A stretch of 64,000 nucleotides of DNA from Streptomyces sp. NBC_00510 (GTDB lineage Bacteria > Actinomycetota > Actinomycetes > Streptomycetales > Streptomycetaceae): positions 2,666,001-2,730,000 of the forward strand of contig CP107851.1 of assembly GCA_036013505.1 (NCBI GenBank), written 5' to 3'. Numbering within the stretch: the first letter of the stretch is position 1; each line of letters begins with the position of its first letter. The notes under the pieces are model-generated. The model did no database searches, was not told the DNA's origin, and saw only the letters and a list, made by a program, of their open reading frames with translations. Shown here in pieces: positions 42,773 to 52,800 of the stretch. A program made the translations under genes and the position numbers.

Positions 42773-42977
42773 CGGGCGCGTGGCCCGTTCGGCCCTGTCG
42801 CCGCGGGGCCGCCCGGGGGATGATCCGGGAGTGACCGGGGGATCGGGCGGCAGCGGTGGCGGCGGAGCGCGCGGGCGTGTCTTCTTGATCCCTGTGGACG
42901 GAGGAACGCCGGCGCGGCGGGTGCGCGGGCCGGGCGGCGCGAGGCCGCGGGATCGGGAAGAGACGCTGGGGGCCGGG

Positions 42978-43679
42978 ATGAGTGAGGCACGGGAGTTCAC
43001 GGAGCGGGCGCCGATCAGGGTGTTCCTGGTCGACGACCACGAGGTGGTACGGCGCGGCTTGCACGATCTGCTCGACGCCGAGCCGGACATCGAGGTCGCC
43101 GGGGAGGCCGGCACGGTCGACCACGCCCTGGCGCGCGCCCCGGCACTGCGGCCGGACGTGGCGATCCTCGACGTGCGCCTCCCGGACGGCGACGGGATCG
43201 GCGTCTGCCGGGAGCTGCGCTCGCGCATGCCGGGGCTGGCCTGCCTGATGCTGACGTCCTTCGACGACGACGACGCCCTGCTGGACGCGATCATGGCCGG
43301 TGCCGCCGGTTACGTGCTGAAGCAGATCAAGGGCTCCGACCTGGTCTCCGCCGTCCGCACGGTGGCGTCGGGCCAGTCGATGCTCGACCCCGCGACCACC
43401 GCCCGCCTGATGAACAGCCTGCGCGAGCAGGAGCAGCCGCCGGAGCCCCAGGACGAGGCACTGGCCGGGCTGACCCCGCGCGAGCGGGAGATCCTGGAGC
43501 TGATCGGCGAGGGACTGACGAACCGGCAGATCGGGCAGCGGCTGTTCCTGTCCGAGAAGACGGTCAAGAACCACATCTCCCGGATGCTGGGCAAGCTCGG
43601 CGTCGAGCGCCGCATCCAGGCCGCCGTGCTCGCCACCCAGCACCAGCCGTCCGGCGGCCCACAGGGTTCCGCCCCCTGA
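42978..43679 (+). CDS. NarL-type response regulator, DevR/OsdR-like
   Basis: Protein of 233 residues. The receiver domain starts [20 protein letters not shown], with the phosphorylated Asp65 in [12 protein letters not shown], a switch Thr in [13 protein letters not shown] and Lys in [11 protein letters not shown]. The C-terminal LuxR-type helix-turn-helix reads [48 protein letters not shown]. The KQIKG and the double-Asp stretch are features of the DevR/DosR group. The cognate kinase is probably the GAF-GAF sensor at 44957-46684, one gene away on the opposite strand. Confidence 0.92.
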   Translation: MSEAREFTERAPIRVFLVDDHEVVRRGLHDLLDAEPDIEVAGEAGTVDHALARAPALRPDVAILDVRLPDGDGIGVCRELRSRMPGLACLMLTSFDDDDALLDAIMAGAAGYVLKQIKGSDLVSAVRTVASGQSMLDPATTARLMNSLREQEQPPEPQDEALAGLTPREREILELIGEGLTNRQIGQRLFLSEKTVKNHISRMLGKLGVERRIQAAVLATQHQPSGGPQGSAP

Positions 43680-43691
43680 GACGCCGGGACT

Positions 43692-43942
43692 CCGCGCGCC
43701 CGTGAGCGGCGACCGCTCGGCGTGGGCACCGCCGTTTCCCCGCGCCGAGTGGCCACCGTCGGCCAGCACCGGTCCTGCTGGGCAGCGCCCGTGGCCGCCG
43801 CCTCGCGGCGTTGGCGCGTACCGAGGCGGAGCAGACCGCGCGCCCGTGAGCGGCGTCCCCCACCGCGCGGGCGCCGCCGTTCGCCTCGGGGCGGCGGCGC
43901 TGTCGTGTGCGGTCCGCGGTGCGGTCGGCTGTGCGGTCGGCC
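43692..43942. repeat. Direct repeats in the region before the nitroreductase gene
   Basis: A 20-base sequence occurs twice exactly (43692-43711 and 43836-43855). At 43907-43942 a 12-base unit, GTGCGGTCSGCS-like, is repeated three times in tandem. The 383-base gap between 43679 and 44063 otherwise holds only the DevR-like box; long open frames crossing it show no protein-like composition. Confidence 0.7.
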
Positions 43943-43986
43943 GGGGACGCGGGGCCCCGCGAGGATGCCCCGGCGGGCCCAGGCGG

Positions 43987-44002
43987 TGGGGCCGGTCGGC
44001 CC
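43987..44002. promoter_or_regulatory. DevR/OsdR-like box before the nitroreductase gene
   Basis: This 16-mer is identical to 42224-42239, placed 61 bases before the start of the Acg-like gene, a distance usual for activator binding. Confidence 0.6.
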
Positions 44003-44062
44003 TCCCCGTGGGGGGGTCGCGACGTGCAGGGTGGGAGACGCGTCGTCCGGAGGGAGCGCGCC

Positions 44063-44956
44063 ATGAATCCCACCACACTCAACGGGGCGACCCTGGAGAA
44101 GCTGATCTCCGCCGCCGTGGCGGCCCCTTCGTTCCGCGGGAGCCGGCCCTGGCGGTACCGCCTCGATCCGGAGACCGGCACGTTCCAGGTCCGCGCGGTC
44201 CCCGAGCCGGGGGTGCCGGAGTCCGAGGCGGCGGCGCGCGCCCTGCACGTGTCCGTCGGCGCCGCGGTGTTCAACCTGCGGGTCGCGCTGGCCCACTTCG
44301 GCTGGGAGCCGGCCGTGCAGTTGCTGCCCGTACCCGGCGACGCCGACCTGCTCGCCGCCGTGCGCCCGATCGGCCCGCTCCGCGTCGGCGACCGCCCGTA
44401 CCGGGACCTGTACGACGCGATCTGGCGCCGGCACAGCTGCCACACGCCGTACTTCGCGCACTGCCCGACCGGGGCGGTCGTGCTGGAGCTGATCGACGCC
44501 GCGCACGCGGAGGGCGCGTCGCTGACCCTGCCGCGCAGCGAGGAGGCCCTGCGGCTGCTGCGGCTGACCGCGGAGGCGGAGCAGCGCGGCACGACGGGCA
44601 CGGGCCGCGCCGTGGGTTCCGGGGGCCGGGTCCACGAGGACGCGGGGGCCGGAGCGGCCGCCTCCGTCGATCCCGAACGGCGGCCCCTGGTCGCGGCGCT
44701 GTGCACGCCCCACGACTCGTGCGCGGACTGGCTGCGGGCGGGGCAGGCGATGGAGCACGTGGTGCTCCTGGCGACGGCACACACCGTCCACGCGACGCTG
44801 CTGCACGAGGCGATGGAGTGGCCTGACCTGCGGGCGGCGATGCGGACCACGGACTGCGGTCCGGGCCTGGTGCAGATGCTCATCCGGTTCGGCAGCGCGG
44901 CGTCCGGGGCCGATGCGTCGCGGGTGCCGGCCCACGAGGCCGCGGAGCGGGGCTGA
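44063..44956 (+). CDS. Acg-like nitroreductase family protein
   Basis: Protein of 297 residues. It shows AAVAAPSFRGSRPWRYRLDPETG, VSVGAAVFNLRVALAHFGWEPAV, RRHSCHTPYF and RAGQAMEHVVLLATAHTVHATLLHEAMEWPDLR, the pattern of the Acg family of flavin-binding proteins. In mycobacteria these belong to the DosR dormancy regulon and appear to sequester FMN. Its place between a DevR-like regulator and a DevS-like kinase, with a matching box upstream, agrees. GGAGGGAG lies before the ATG. Confidence 0.88.
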   Translation: MNPTTLNGATLEKLISAAVAAPSFRGSRPWRYRLDPETGTFQVRAVPEPGVPESEAAARALHVSVGAAVFNLRVALAHFGWEPAVQLLPVPGDADLLAAVRPIGPLRVGDRPYRDLYDAIWRRHSCHTPYFAHCPTGAVVLELIDAAHAEGASLTLPRSEEALRLLRLTAEAEQRGTTGTGRAVGSGGRVHEDAGAGAAASVDPERRPLVAALCTPHDSCADWLRAGQAMEHVVLLATAHTVHATLLHEAMEWPDLRAAMRTTDCGPGLVQMLIRFGSAASGADASRVPAHEAAERG

Positions 44957-46684
44957 TCAGCGCGTACGGCCACCGTCGAACGGCACCCGCCACACCAGGC
45001 GGGTGCCACCGTGGTCAGGCGTCTCGAGCGTCATCGTGCCGCCCAGCTCTTTCGCGCGCCGCTCGAGGTTGGCCAGTCCGCTGCGGCGCCCGTCCTCGGG
45101 GACGCCCACGCCGTCGTCGCTGACCGTGAGGGTCAGCGTGCCCGAGCCGACGACCAGGGAGACCTCCGCGGCACCGGCCCTGGCGTGGCGGGCCACGTTC
45201 GACAGGGCCTCGGCGAGCACCGCCACCACGTGCTCGGCGACCGCGGCGGGCACATCGGTGTCGATCAGCCCCTCCATGCGCAGCGACGGGGTGAAGCCCA
45301 GGGCGGGCACCGCCTCCTCCACCGCCTTCGCCGTCCGCACCCGCAGCCCCTGGCGGCCGGGGCCGATGTCGTGGCTGCGCAGTCCGAAGATCGTCGAGCG
45401 GATGATCTTGATCGTCTCGTCCAGGTCGTCCACCGCCCGCAGCAGCCGCTCGCTCGCCTGCGGGTGGTCCACGAACCGCATCGCGCTCTGCAACGTCATC
45501 CCGGTCGCGAACAGCCGCTGGATCGCCAGGTCGTGCAGGTCGCGGGCGATCCGGTCGTGGTCCTCCAGCAGGACCAGCTGCTCGGCCGCCCGGCGGCGCT
45601 CGGCCAGCTCCATCGCCAGGGCCGCCGAGCCGGCGAAGCCCAGCAGCGGCGCGGTCTCAGCCTCCGTGAAGGGCGGCTCCCCCTCGGCGCGGGCCAGCAG
45701 CAGCGCCCCGCGCACCCCCTGCGGGGTCGCCATCGGCACGGCCACCGCGGGGCCCAGACCGCCGAACCGCGGCGGGCCCGCCACCACCCGCGGATCGCGC
45801 TGGATGTCGACGCTGGTCAGCGGCTCGTTCGCGGCCATGGCCGCCCCGGTGAACGATCCCTCGCGGGGCAGCGTCAGCCCCCGGTGGGTGTCGGCGTCGA
45901 TGCCGGTGGCGATCGCCATCGTGATCCCGTCGCCGGTCCCGGCCGGCAGGGCCAGCACGCCCAGGTCCGCGCCGAGGATGCTCCGGGCGTGCTCCACGAT
46001 GAGCTCCAGCACCGCGTTCTCGTCGATGCCCGACAGCAGACCGCCGGTGATCTCCGCGTTCGCCTCCAGCCACCGCTGCCGCGACCTGGCCTCCTCGTAC
46101 AGCCGGGCGTTGTCGATCGCCACCCCGGCCGCCACCGCCAGGGTGGACAGCACCGTCTCGTCCTCGCCGTCGAACTCCTTGCCGCCCCGCTTCTCCGTCA
46201 GGTACAGGTTGCCGAACACCTCGTCGCGGATCCGGATCGGCACCCCCAGGAAGGAGTGCATCGGCGGGTGGTTCGCCGGGAAGCCGTGAGAGGCCGGGTG
46301 CTGCGCGATCTCCTCCAGGCGCAGCGGGGCCGGGTGGCGGATCAGCTCGCCCAGGATGCCGTGGCCCGACGGCAGCGGCCCGATCGCCTTGATCTGCTCG
46401 TCGCCGACGCCCACCGTCAGGAACTGGGCCAGCCGCGCGTCGTCGCCGATCACGCCCAGCGCCCCGTACTCGGCGTCCACCAGCAGGACCGCGGCCTCCA
46501 CGATCCGCCGCAGCACCTGCGGCAGGTCCAGCTCCCGGCCGACCGACAGCACCGCCTCCAGCAGGCTGTGCACCCGGTCCCGTGTCCCCCGCACCGCGTC
46601 GATGCGCGATTGCAGCTCGTCCAGCAACTCGTCCAGCTGCAGCCGTGGCAGGCCCTCGGCGTCCTTGCCGCCGTCAGTCCCCAC
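44957..46684 (-). CDS. GAF-GAF sensor histidine kinase, DevS/OsdK-like
   Basis: Protein of 575 residues without membrane helix. GAF-A spans about 55-195 and contains HGFPANHPPMHSFLGVPIRIRDEVFGNLYLTEK; GAF-B spans about 215-370. The HisKA_3 dimerisation region has the phosphorylated His384 in IARDLHDLAIQRLFATG, and the ATPase domain shows EALSNVARHA and SDDGVGVPED. This is the DosS/DosT layout, in which a heme in GAF-A senses oxygen, NO or CO. The GTG at 46684 is chosen because GGAGG lies five bases upstream. It ends next to the convergent nitroreductase gene. Confidence 0.92.
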   Translation of the reverse strand: MGTDGGKDAEGLPRLQLDELLDELQSRIDAVRGTRDRVHSLLEAVLSVGRELDLPQVLRRIVEAAVLLVDAEYGALGVIGDDARLAQFLTVGVGDEQIKAIGPLPSGHGILGELIRHPAPLRLEEIAQHPASHGFPANHPPMHSFLGVPIRIRDEVFGNLYLTEKRGGKEFDGEDETVLSTLAVAAGVAIDNARLYEEARSRQRWLEANAEITGGLLSGIDENAVLELIVEHARSILGADLGVLALPAGTGDGITMAIATGIDADTHRGLTLPREGSFTGAAMAANEPLTSVDIQRDPRVVAGPPRFGGLGPAVAVPMATPQGVRGALLLARAEGEPPFTEAETAPLLGFAGSAALAMELAERRRAAEQLVLLEDHDRIARDLHDLAIQRLFATGMTLQSAMRFVDHPQASERLLRAVDDLDETIKIIRSTIFGLRSHDIGPGRQGLRVRTAKAVEEAVPALGFTPSLRMEGLIDTDVPAAVAEHVVAVLAEALSNVARHARAGAAEVSLVVGSGTLTLTVSDDGVGVPEDGRRSGLANLERRAKELGGTMTLETPDHGGTRLVWRVPFDGGRTR

Positions 46685-46771
46685 CGGCACCTCCGTCCGC
46701 TGTGGCGGCCCTCGTGGGGCCCCCTCTCAAAGTAGCGCCACCCCGGCGGGAGGACGCGCGGAACGGCCCTG

Positions 46772-47773
46772 CTACTCGTGGCCGCGCTCGCCGGGCGGGG
46801 CAGCCGCCCAGTGCTCGATCTTCTCGTCGGGCGCGAGCCGGGTCAGGGCCTCGCCGAGCCTGCGGCAGACCTGCTCGATCTCGCGGCGGGTGTGCTCCCG
46901 CTCGGTGACGGTCGCCGACAGCAGCAGGGCGGTCAGCGCGGCGGACCCGTTGAAGGCCTGGAGGGTCACCATCTTGGCGAACAGGTCGAGTCCGGCGAAC
47001 GGTCCGGACCCGTCCGCCGCGGCCTCGATCGCGATGAGCGAGGTGATCAGGGCGCAGGGCGCGGCGCCGGCCAACTGGAAGCGGAAGGCGGCCCAGATCA
47101 GCAGCGGGGAGACGAGGAAGAGCAGCCCCGGCGTGCTGTGCGTGGCGACGAACGTGACGAGCGCGGTGCCCGCCACGAGCGTCGCCGCCTCCGCCCAGCG
47201 GTACGGCGGGACCCCGCGCGGCGCCCGGACGGTGCGCAGGACGAGCAGCAGCGGCGCGATCACCAGCACGCCCATCGCGTCGCCGGTCCACCAGACCGAC
47301 CAGGTGGACCAGAAGGCGCCCACCGGCACGGCACCGGAGGCCACCAGCACGCCGCTGCCGATCGTCGCGCTGATCAGCATCCCGCCGAGCGCACCGAGGA
47401 ACACCAGGGCGAGTGCGTCCTGCAGCCGGTCGAGTTCGACGCGGAACCCGACCCTGCGCAGCAGCAGGCAGGCGCACACCGGAGCGAGGGTGTTGCCCGC
47501 CACGATCCCCAGCACGGGCAGGAACGACGGCCCGATCGCGATGTTCACGGCGAACGCGCCGATCGCGATGCCCGGCCACAGCCGGATCCCGCCGAGCAGC
47601 AGGCCGACCAGGGCGATCCCGGTCGGCGGCCACATCGGGGTGACCTGACCGCGCACCAGTTGCTGCTCCAGGCCGATGCGGGCCCCGCCGTAGTAGGCGG
47701 CGGCCATCACCAGGATCCACAGGGCCGTGGCCCGGTGCCGCCGGAGCCCCTCGCCGTGGCCGTCGGCGGTCAC
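46772..47773 (-). CDS. MASE1-domain integral membrane protein
   Basis: Protein of 333 residues with about eight hydrophobic helices of the MASE1 sensor type: YYGGARIGLEQQLVRGQVTPMWPPTGIALVGLLLGGIRLWPGIAIGAF, NTLAPVCACLLLRRVGF and WSVWWTGDAMGVLVIAPLLL. A cytoplasmic tail with EREHTRREIEQVCRRLGEAL resembles a short coiled linker, but no kinase or cyclase output domain follows. Its GTG start overlaps the stop codon of the PP2C phosphatase gene by four bases, so the phosphatase is its likely output partner. Confidence 0.85.
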   Translation of the reverse strand: MTADGHGEGLRRHRATALWILVMAAAYYGGARIGLEQQLVRGQVTPMWPPTGIALVGLLLGGIRLWPGIAIGAFAVNIAIGPSFLPVLGIVAGNTLAPVCACLLLRRVGFRVELDRLQDALALVFLGALGGMLISATIGSGVLVASGAVPVGAFWSTWSVWWTGDAMGVLVIAPLLLVLRTVRAPRGVPPYRWAEAATLVAGTALVTFVATHSTPGLLFLVSPLLIWAAFRFQLAGAAPCALITSLIAIEAAADGSGPFAGLDLFAKMVTLQAFNGSAALTALLLSATVTEREHTRREIEQVCRRLGEALTRLAPDEKIEHWAAAPPGERGHE

Positions 47774-48609
47774 CGCGGTGCCGTCCCGCAGGGGCCGCCG
47801 TGTCCGAGGACGAGCACGGCGGCGTCGTCGCTGTGCCCGGTGAGGTCGGCCACGGCGATCACCCGGGCGGCCAGTTCGTCGGGGTCGGCGGTGCAGCCGG
47901 CGGTGGCCAGGTCCGCCACGCGGGCCAGCCCCTCGTCGAGGGGATGGCCGGGCCCCTCCACCACGCCGTCGGTGACCAGCACGAAGGCACCGGTGCCGGC
48001 CAGGACGCGGCGGGTCGACGGGTACTTCTCGCCGTCGAGGATGCCCAGCGGCAGGCCCCCCTCGTCGAGCACGACCTCGCAGCGGCCGTCGTCGGTGGCC
48101 CACACCGCCGGGACGTGCCCGGCGCGGGCGTCGACCAGTTCGCAGGTCGCGGGGTCGAAGCGGAGGAAGGTGCACGTCACGAAGAGCCCGGAGCCCATGG
48201 AGATCAGCAGGTCGTTGGTACGGGCGAGCACCTCCGCCGGCTCCGTGGTCGCGACGGCGACGGCGCGCAGGCAGGTGCGCACCTGGCCCATGTAGGCGGC
48301 GGCCTCGACGTCGTGGCCCTGCACGTCGCCGATCGCGCAGCCGACGCTGCCGTCCGGCATGGGGAACACGTCGTACCAGTCGCCGCCGATGTCGAGCCCA
48401 TCACGCGCGGGGGCGTACCGGCCCGCCACGCGCAGCCCCGGGACGGCCGGGAGGGCGGCGCGGAGGGTGTGCCGCTGGAGGGCGGCCGCCAGCTCCACCC
48501 GAGCCTGCTGCATCTTGATCCGCTCCAGGATGCGGCCGGTGAGCTGCCCGAGTGTGTTCAACAGCTCCTCGGCGCTGCTGCTGGAGGGAGCGGTGTGACG
48601 TCGGGACAT
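47770..48609 (-). CDS. SpoIIE/RsbU-type PP2C serine phosphatase
   Basis: Protein of 279 residues. An N-terminal helical stretch leads into the PP2C domain: LQRHTLRAALPAVPGLRVAGRYAPARDGLDIGGDWYDVFPMPDGSVGCAIGDVQGHDVEAA, FVLVTDGVVEGPG and LTGHSDDAAVLVLG, with the metal-binding Asp residues in GGDWYD, GDVQGHD, TDGV and DD. Such enzymes dephosphorylate anti-sigma antagonists. It is translationally coupled to the MASE1 protein. Residues 10-40 look like a linker for a sensor domain that is absent. Confidence 0.9.
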   Translation of the reverse strand: MSRRHTAPSSSSAEELLNTLGQLTGRILERIKMQQARVELAAALQRHTLRAALPAVPGLRVAGRYAPARDGLDIGGDWYDVFPMPDGSVGCAIGDVQGHDVEAAAYMGQVRTCLRAVAVATTEPAEVLARTNDLLISMGSGLFVTCTFLRFDPATCELVDARAGHVPAVWATDDGRCEVVLDEGGLPLGILDGEKYPSTRRVLAGTGAFVLVTDGVVEGPGHPLDEGLARVADLATAGCTADPDELAARVIAVADLTGHSDDAAVLVLGHGGPCGTAPR

Positions 48610-48684
48610 GGCACCAACGCTCCGGGGCCTTGGGCACTCGCGCCACTTGTCACCCTACGCCCGCGGCCCCTCCCGCACCCCTGG

Positions 48685-49686
48685 TCAGAGCCAGCCGCGG
48701 CGGGCCGCCTGCCATGCGAGCTGCATGCGGGTCGCGGCGCCGGCCAGCGTCATCATGTGCTGGATGTGGCGCTGGACGGTGCGCCGGCTCAGGCCCATCT
48801 GGCTGGCGATGGCCTTGTCCGCGACGCCCGCGACGAGCAGCGACAGCAGCCGGCGGTCGGTCTCGCTCAGCGGGTCGGAGCCGTCCGCGTCGTCGGCGCC
48901 GCTCATCGCGCCGGACGCGCTGACGTGCAGCGGTACCGCGTCCTCCCAGTAGCGTTCGAACAGCGCGGTCAGCGCCTCCAGGAGGCTGCTGTCGCGCAGC
49001 AGCGCCGCGGTCGGCTCGTTCGGGCTGCCGTGCGGGCCGCCGGGGACCAGGGGGCAGATGGCGATGGTGCGGTCGGCGACCGCGAGCCGCAGCGGCAGAT
49101 GGGGCACGGAGCGGGCTATCTCCCCGGCCTGGACGCCCTCAACAACGTTGTCAATGGCCCCGTCGTCGTCGAAGAACGCCCGCTCGTACAGGACGCGGTA
49201 CCGCACGCCGCGGGCGAGGGCGTCGTACTCGGCGCGGTTGCTCCCCGAGGGCATGGCGACGTACTGCGCCTTGCAGAACCAGAGCATCTCGTGGCGCGCG
49301 TTCTCCTGCATCTGCCGCAGGTGCTGGCGCAGCGCCTGGCTGCCGGTGATGACCTCGATGAGCTGGCCGGCGTCCTGGCGGCGCGCCGTGCTGCGGTAGC
49401 TGTCCAGCAGGTCGGTGACCGCGGTGCGGGCCTTGTCGAGGGCGTCGGCCTGGCGTTGCAGACGCGGCAGCAGGGCCACGTCGGGCGGGGTGGCGGCGTA
49501 GTGCCGGGGGCGGTTGTCGGTGGGGCTGGCGAGCCCCTTGGTGGCGAGGGAGGCGAGGACGCCCTCCGTCTGCCCGGGCGGGAGGCCCGTCTGCACCGCG
49601 ACGTCGTCCGCCGAGGCGGTCGCGGTGGTGACCAGAAGCCGGTAGACGGTCTCCTCGACCGCGGTGAGGCCAGCCGCCTCGAGCAT
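48685..49686 (-). CDS. Orphan LuxR-type regulator with TrmB-like N-terminus
   Basis: Protein of 333 residues. Residues about 1-80 form a winged helix like TrmB (LTAVEETVYRLLVTTATASADDVAVQTGLPPGQTEGVLASLATKGL), the middle holds an ALKFHAE-free helical part with a phospholipase D-like pattern, and the C-terminus is a LuxR-type helix-turn-helix (LSETDRRLLSLLVAGVADKAIASQMGLSRRTVQRHIQHMM). GGAGGAA precedes the ATG. Such proteins in Streptomyces often sit next to secreted subtilases, as here. Confidence 0.88.
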   Translation of the reverse strand: MLEAAGLTAVEETVYRLLVTTATASADDVAVQTGLPPGQTEGVLASLATKGLASPTDNRPRHYAATPPDVALLPRLQRQADALDKARTAVTDLLDSYRSTARRQDAGQLIEVITGSQALRQHLRQMQENARHEMLWFCKAQYVAMPSGSNRAEYDALARGVRYRVLYERAFFDDDGAIDNVVEGVQAGEIARSVPHLPLRLAVADRTIAICPLVPGGPHGSPNEPTAALLRDSSLLEALTALFERYWEDAVPLHVSASGAMSGADDADGSDPLSETDRRLLSLLVAGVADKAIASQMGLSRRTVQRHIQHMMTLAGAATRMQLAWQAARRGWL

Positions 49687-49799
49687 GCCGCGTTCCTCCG
49701 GGTCCGAACGGGTCCGCACAGCATGCGCACAGGGCGGGCACAAGCCGTACATTTCGTTAAAGGCCGGACTATACCCGGGAAATGTTTCGTGCCAATGGC

Positions 49800-49839
49800 G
49801 CGGCGGGTGCCGGGGCCCACACTCCCCTGCACCCGCCGC
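49800..49839. terminator. Terminator after the S8 protease gene
   Basis: GCGGCGGGTGC (49800-49810) pairs exactly with 49829-49839 around an 18-base loop, 25 bases downstream of the protease stop on the minus strand. Confidence 0.55.
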
Positions 49840-49863
49840 TGTGTCAACGGTGACGCCCCACCG

Positions 49864-52800
49864 TCACCGTCCTCCGGAGGCCCGTGCGCCGCTGTGCAGA
49901 TACGCGCGGTCCACCGTCTGCCGGACGCTGTTGCCCGCCGCGTCGGTCGCGGTCACGCGCAGCGTCACGTAGGCGTCGCCGCGCACCCGCGACGGACGCT
50001 CCACGGTGGCGGTGAAGCCGCCACCCTTGCGGGCCGTGCCGGCCCGGGTCCAGGTCCGCCCGTCGTCGTAGGACGTCTCGACCCGCAGGGTCACCCCGCG
50101 CGGCGCGGCCATGCCGTCCTGCATCCGCACGTTCAGGCCCAGCTGGTACCGGCGGGCGGGGCCCACCGCGTTGCGGGCGTCGACCGGCACCGCGTAGTCG
50201 ACCTGCAGCAGGGGCAGCAGCGTCGTGTCGGCGGCGGAACCGGAGCGGAAGGACCACGAGGTGCGGGTGCCGGCGCCGAAGCGCCAGTCGTCCGACACCC
50301 GGGTGGTCGCCAGGTCCAGCCGGTACTTCGCGTCGCCCGCCGGCACCTCGAAGTCGCCCCACGCGCCCTGGTCGGACGCGGCGATCTGCTTCCCGTCGCG
50401 GTAGAGCACCGCGGTGGCGGTGTCGTCCACCGGCGCTCCGTCGCCGGCGCGGGCCGCGCCGGTTCCGATGCCGCCACCGAGGCCGTTGAGCTCGTAGAAC
50501 GAATAGTGGCCGGTGCCGGAGTCGTTGAACTCCGGAACGAAGACGGACAGGGTGTTGCCGTTGCGCACCGACGGCCAGGCCGCGCCGCGCGGAATCGACG
50601 GACGGACCACGGCCCCGAACCAGCGCTCCGTGGCCTTCTGACCGGGCCGGTAGGTGCGCGGCACGTTCCGCATGCCTGCCCCGAGCGGGGTGTCCATGCC
50701 GAAGACGACGTTGTGGTGCACGGTGTGGCGCCACAGGGTGTCCCCGCCGGTCACGTACTCCACACGCTCCCGGCCCGTCGGCACCTCACGGCTGTACTGG
50801 TTCCAGGCGGTGTCCTGGTACGGACGCCACCCGAAGCGCTGCTCACTCGCCCACTGCGAGGCGCCGGTACGGGTGTAGGTGCTGCGGACCACGGCGCTCT
50901 CGCGCTCGGAGACGGTGTGCACCAGGTTCTTCGGAACGAAGCCCTTGGACACCTGCATCACGTCGTACAGGTACGGGCTGCGCACCGTGCCGGAGAACTC
51001 CACCGTCGTGGTGCGCTTCTTGATGCGGTTGAGGAGCGCGGTGCCCTCCGCCGTGCCGGCGCGCATGGTGGGCAGGGCCATCCGGTCACCGGTCGGGCTC
51101 CACCGAGTCCAGGGGTAGAAGCCCTCCTCCACGACCAGCATCAGCGCCTTGGCCCCGGCCTCCTTGGCCGCCTTGGCGAGCTGCCGGTCGTCGGAGAAGT
51201 CCCAGCGGACCACGGCCAGCTTGCCGCGCACGCCGGCCTTCTTCAGCTCGGCCGCGGTGCCGGTGCCGGCGTCGACGGCGGTCAGCTTGGCGCCCTTGTC
51301 GCCGAAGGCCGGGGACGCGGGCACGTAGTACGGGGTGAAGGCCGGCGACGTACCGGAGACCTTCGCCCGCAGTTGCGGGGCGACCAGCTGCCAGCGCGAG
51401 GCGAACTCGAAGTCGCCGTCGGTGACGCGCGCGGTGGGGCTGACGTAGATCCGCTTGGCGATGTCGAAGAACATCACGCCCTGGATCAGGCCGTTGCCGT
51501 CGATCTTCCGGTACGTCTGGTAGCTGAGGATGCCGCGCTGCTCGGCGGGCCGGGGCGTGCGGATCTTCACCTCGGTGACCTTGGAGGCGTCGAGCGTCAC
51601 CGTGGTGTCCTTGGTGACCTTCACCTCCGGGTTGACCACCTCGCGGAGCTCCTGGCCGTCGGCGGCCCTGTCCAGCGTCCCGAAGCTGAGCTGGTAGGTG
51701 CCCTCCTCCACCTCGGCGACGGCGGGCTCGACGCCGCTGTACTGCACGAACCCGTCGGCGCCCCAGATCGTCGGCGCCGCGCCCTCGATGACCTTGCCGT
51801 CGCGGTCGCGGGCGACCACGGTCAACTTGTGCTTGGGGGCGTGCACGTTGAGGCTGACGGTGGTGTGGGCGACAACCGTGCCGTCGGCCGCCGCGGCGGT
51901 GACGTAGCCGTAGTACTTCCCGCGCGCGGCGTGGGCCGCGTCGGTGCTCAGCGGGACGTCGGCGGTGGCACCGGGCGCGAGGCTCACGGTGCCGGAGCCG
52001 AGGGTGACGACCCCGTCGGGCAGCGCGCGCCCGGTTCCGGTGGACAGCTTGACGGCCAGCTTCAGATCGACCGTCTTGTCACCGGTGTTGGTGTAGCGCA
52101 CGGTGGCCGCCTGCTGCCGTCCCGCCGTCCCGCCGTTCTGGACCGAGGGCAGCGCGACCGTGCCGGTCGCGGTGATCGGGCCGATGGCGGTGGCCAGGTC
52201 GATCCGGCCGCCGCCCTGCTCGGTCACCTTGGTGCCGGGCACCGTGCGCGAAGTGCTGATCAGCGCGTCCTTGATCTGCTGCGCGCCCCAGCCCGGGTGC
52301 TGCTGCGCCAGCAGCGCCGCGGCGCCCGCGACGTGCGGAGTCGCCATCGACGTGCCCGAGGCGGCGACGTAGTTCGCGTCGATCGGGTCGCCCATGGTGG
52401 TGCCCGCGGCACGGGCGGCCACGATGCCCACGCCCGGGGCGGTCACGTCGGGCTTGACGGCGCCGTCGCCGAAGCGCGGGCCGCGGCTGGAGAAGGAGGC
52501 GAGGGAGTCGTCCCGGTCCACGGCGCCGACGGTCAGCGCGGCGTCGGCAGCGCCCGGCGAGCCGACGGTGGACGGCCCCGGGCCGGCGTTGCCCGCGGCG
52601 ATGACGAACAGCGTGTCCGTCGACGCGGTCAGGGTGTTGACGGCCTGGCTCATCGGGTCGGTGCCATCGGTCTGGATGTCCGCACCGAGGCTCATGTTGA
52701 CGACCTTGGCGTGCTCGCCCGCCGCCCACTCCATACCGTCGATGACCTGCGACTCCGAGCCCGAGCCGTCGTCGCCGAGCACCTTGCCGACCAGCAGGTC

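Noticed and set aside
43702..44826. A long plus-strand frame across the gap before the nitroreductase gene
   Set aside because: It overlaps the clear nitroreductase gene in another frame and reads as Pro/Arg/Gly-rich noise.
46690..46770. A GGCC-rich element before the sensor kinase that might be a third DevR-like box
   Set aside because: Spacing and symmetry do not match the two identical boxes.
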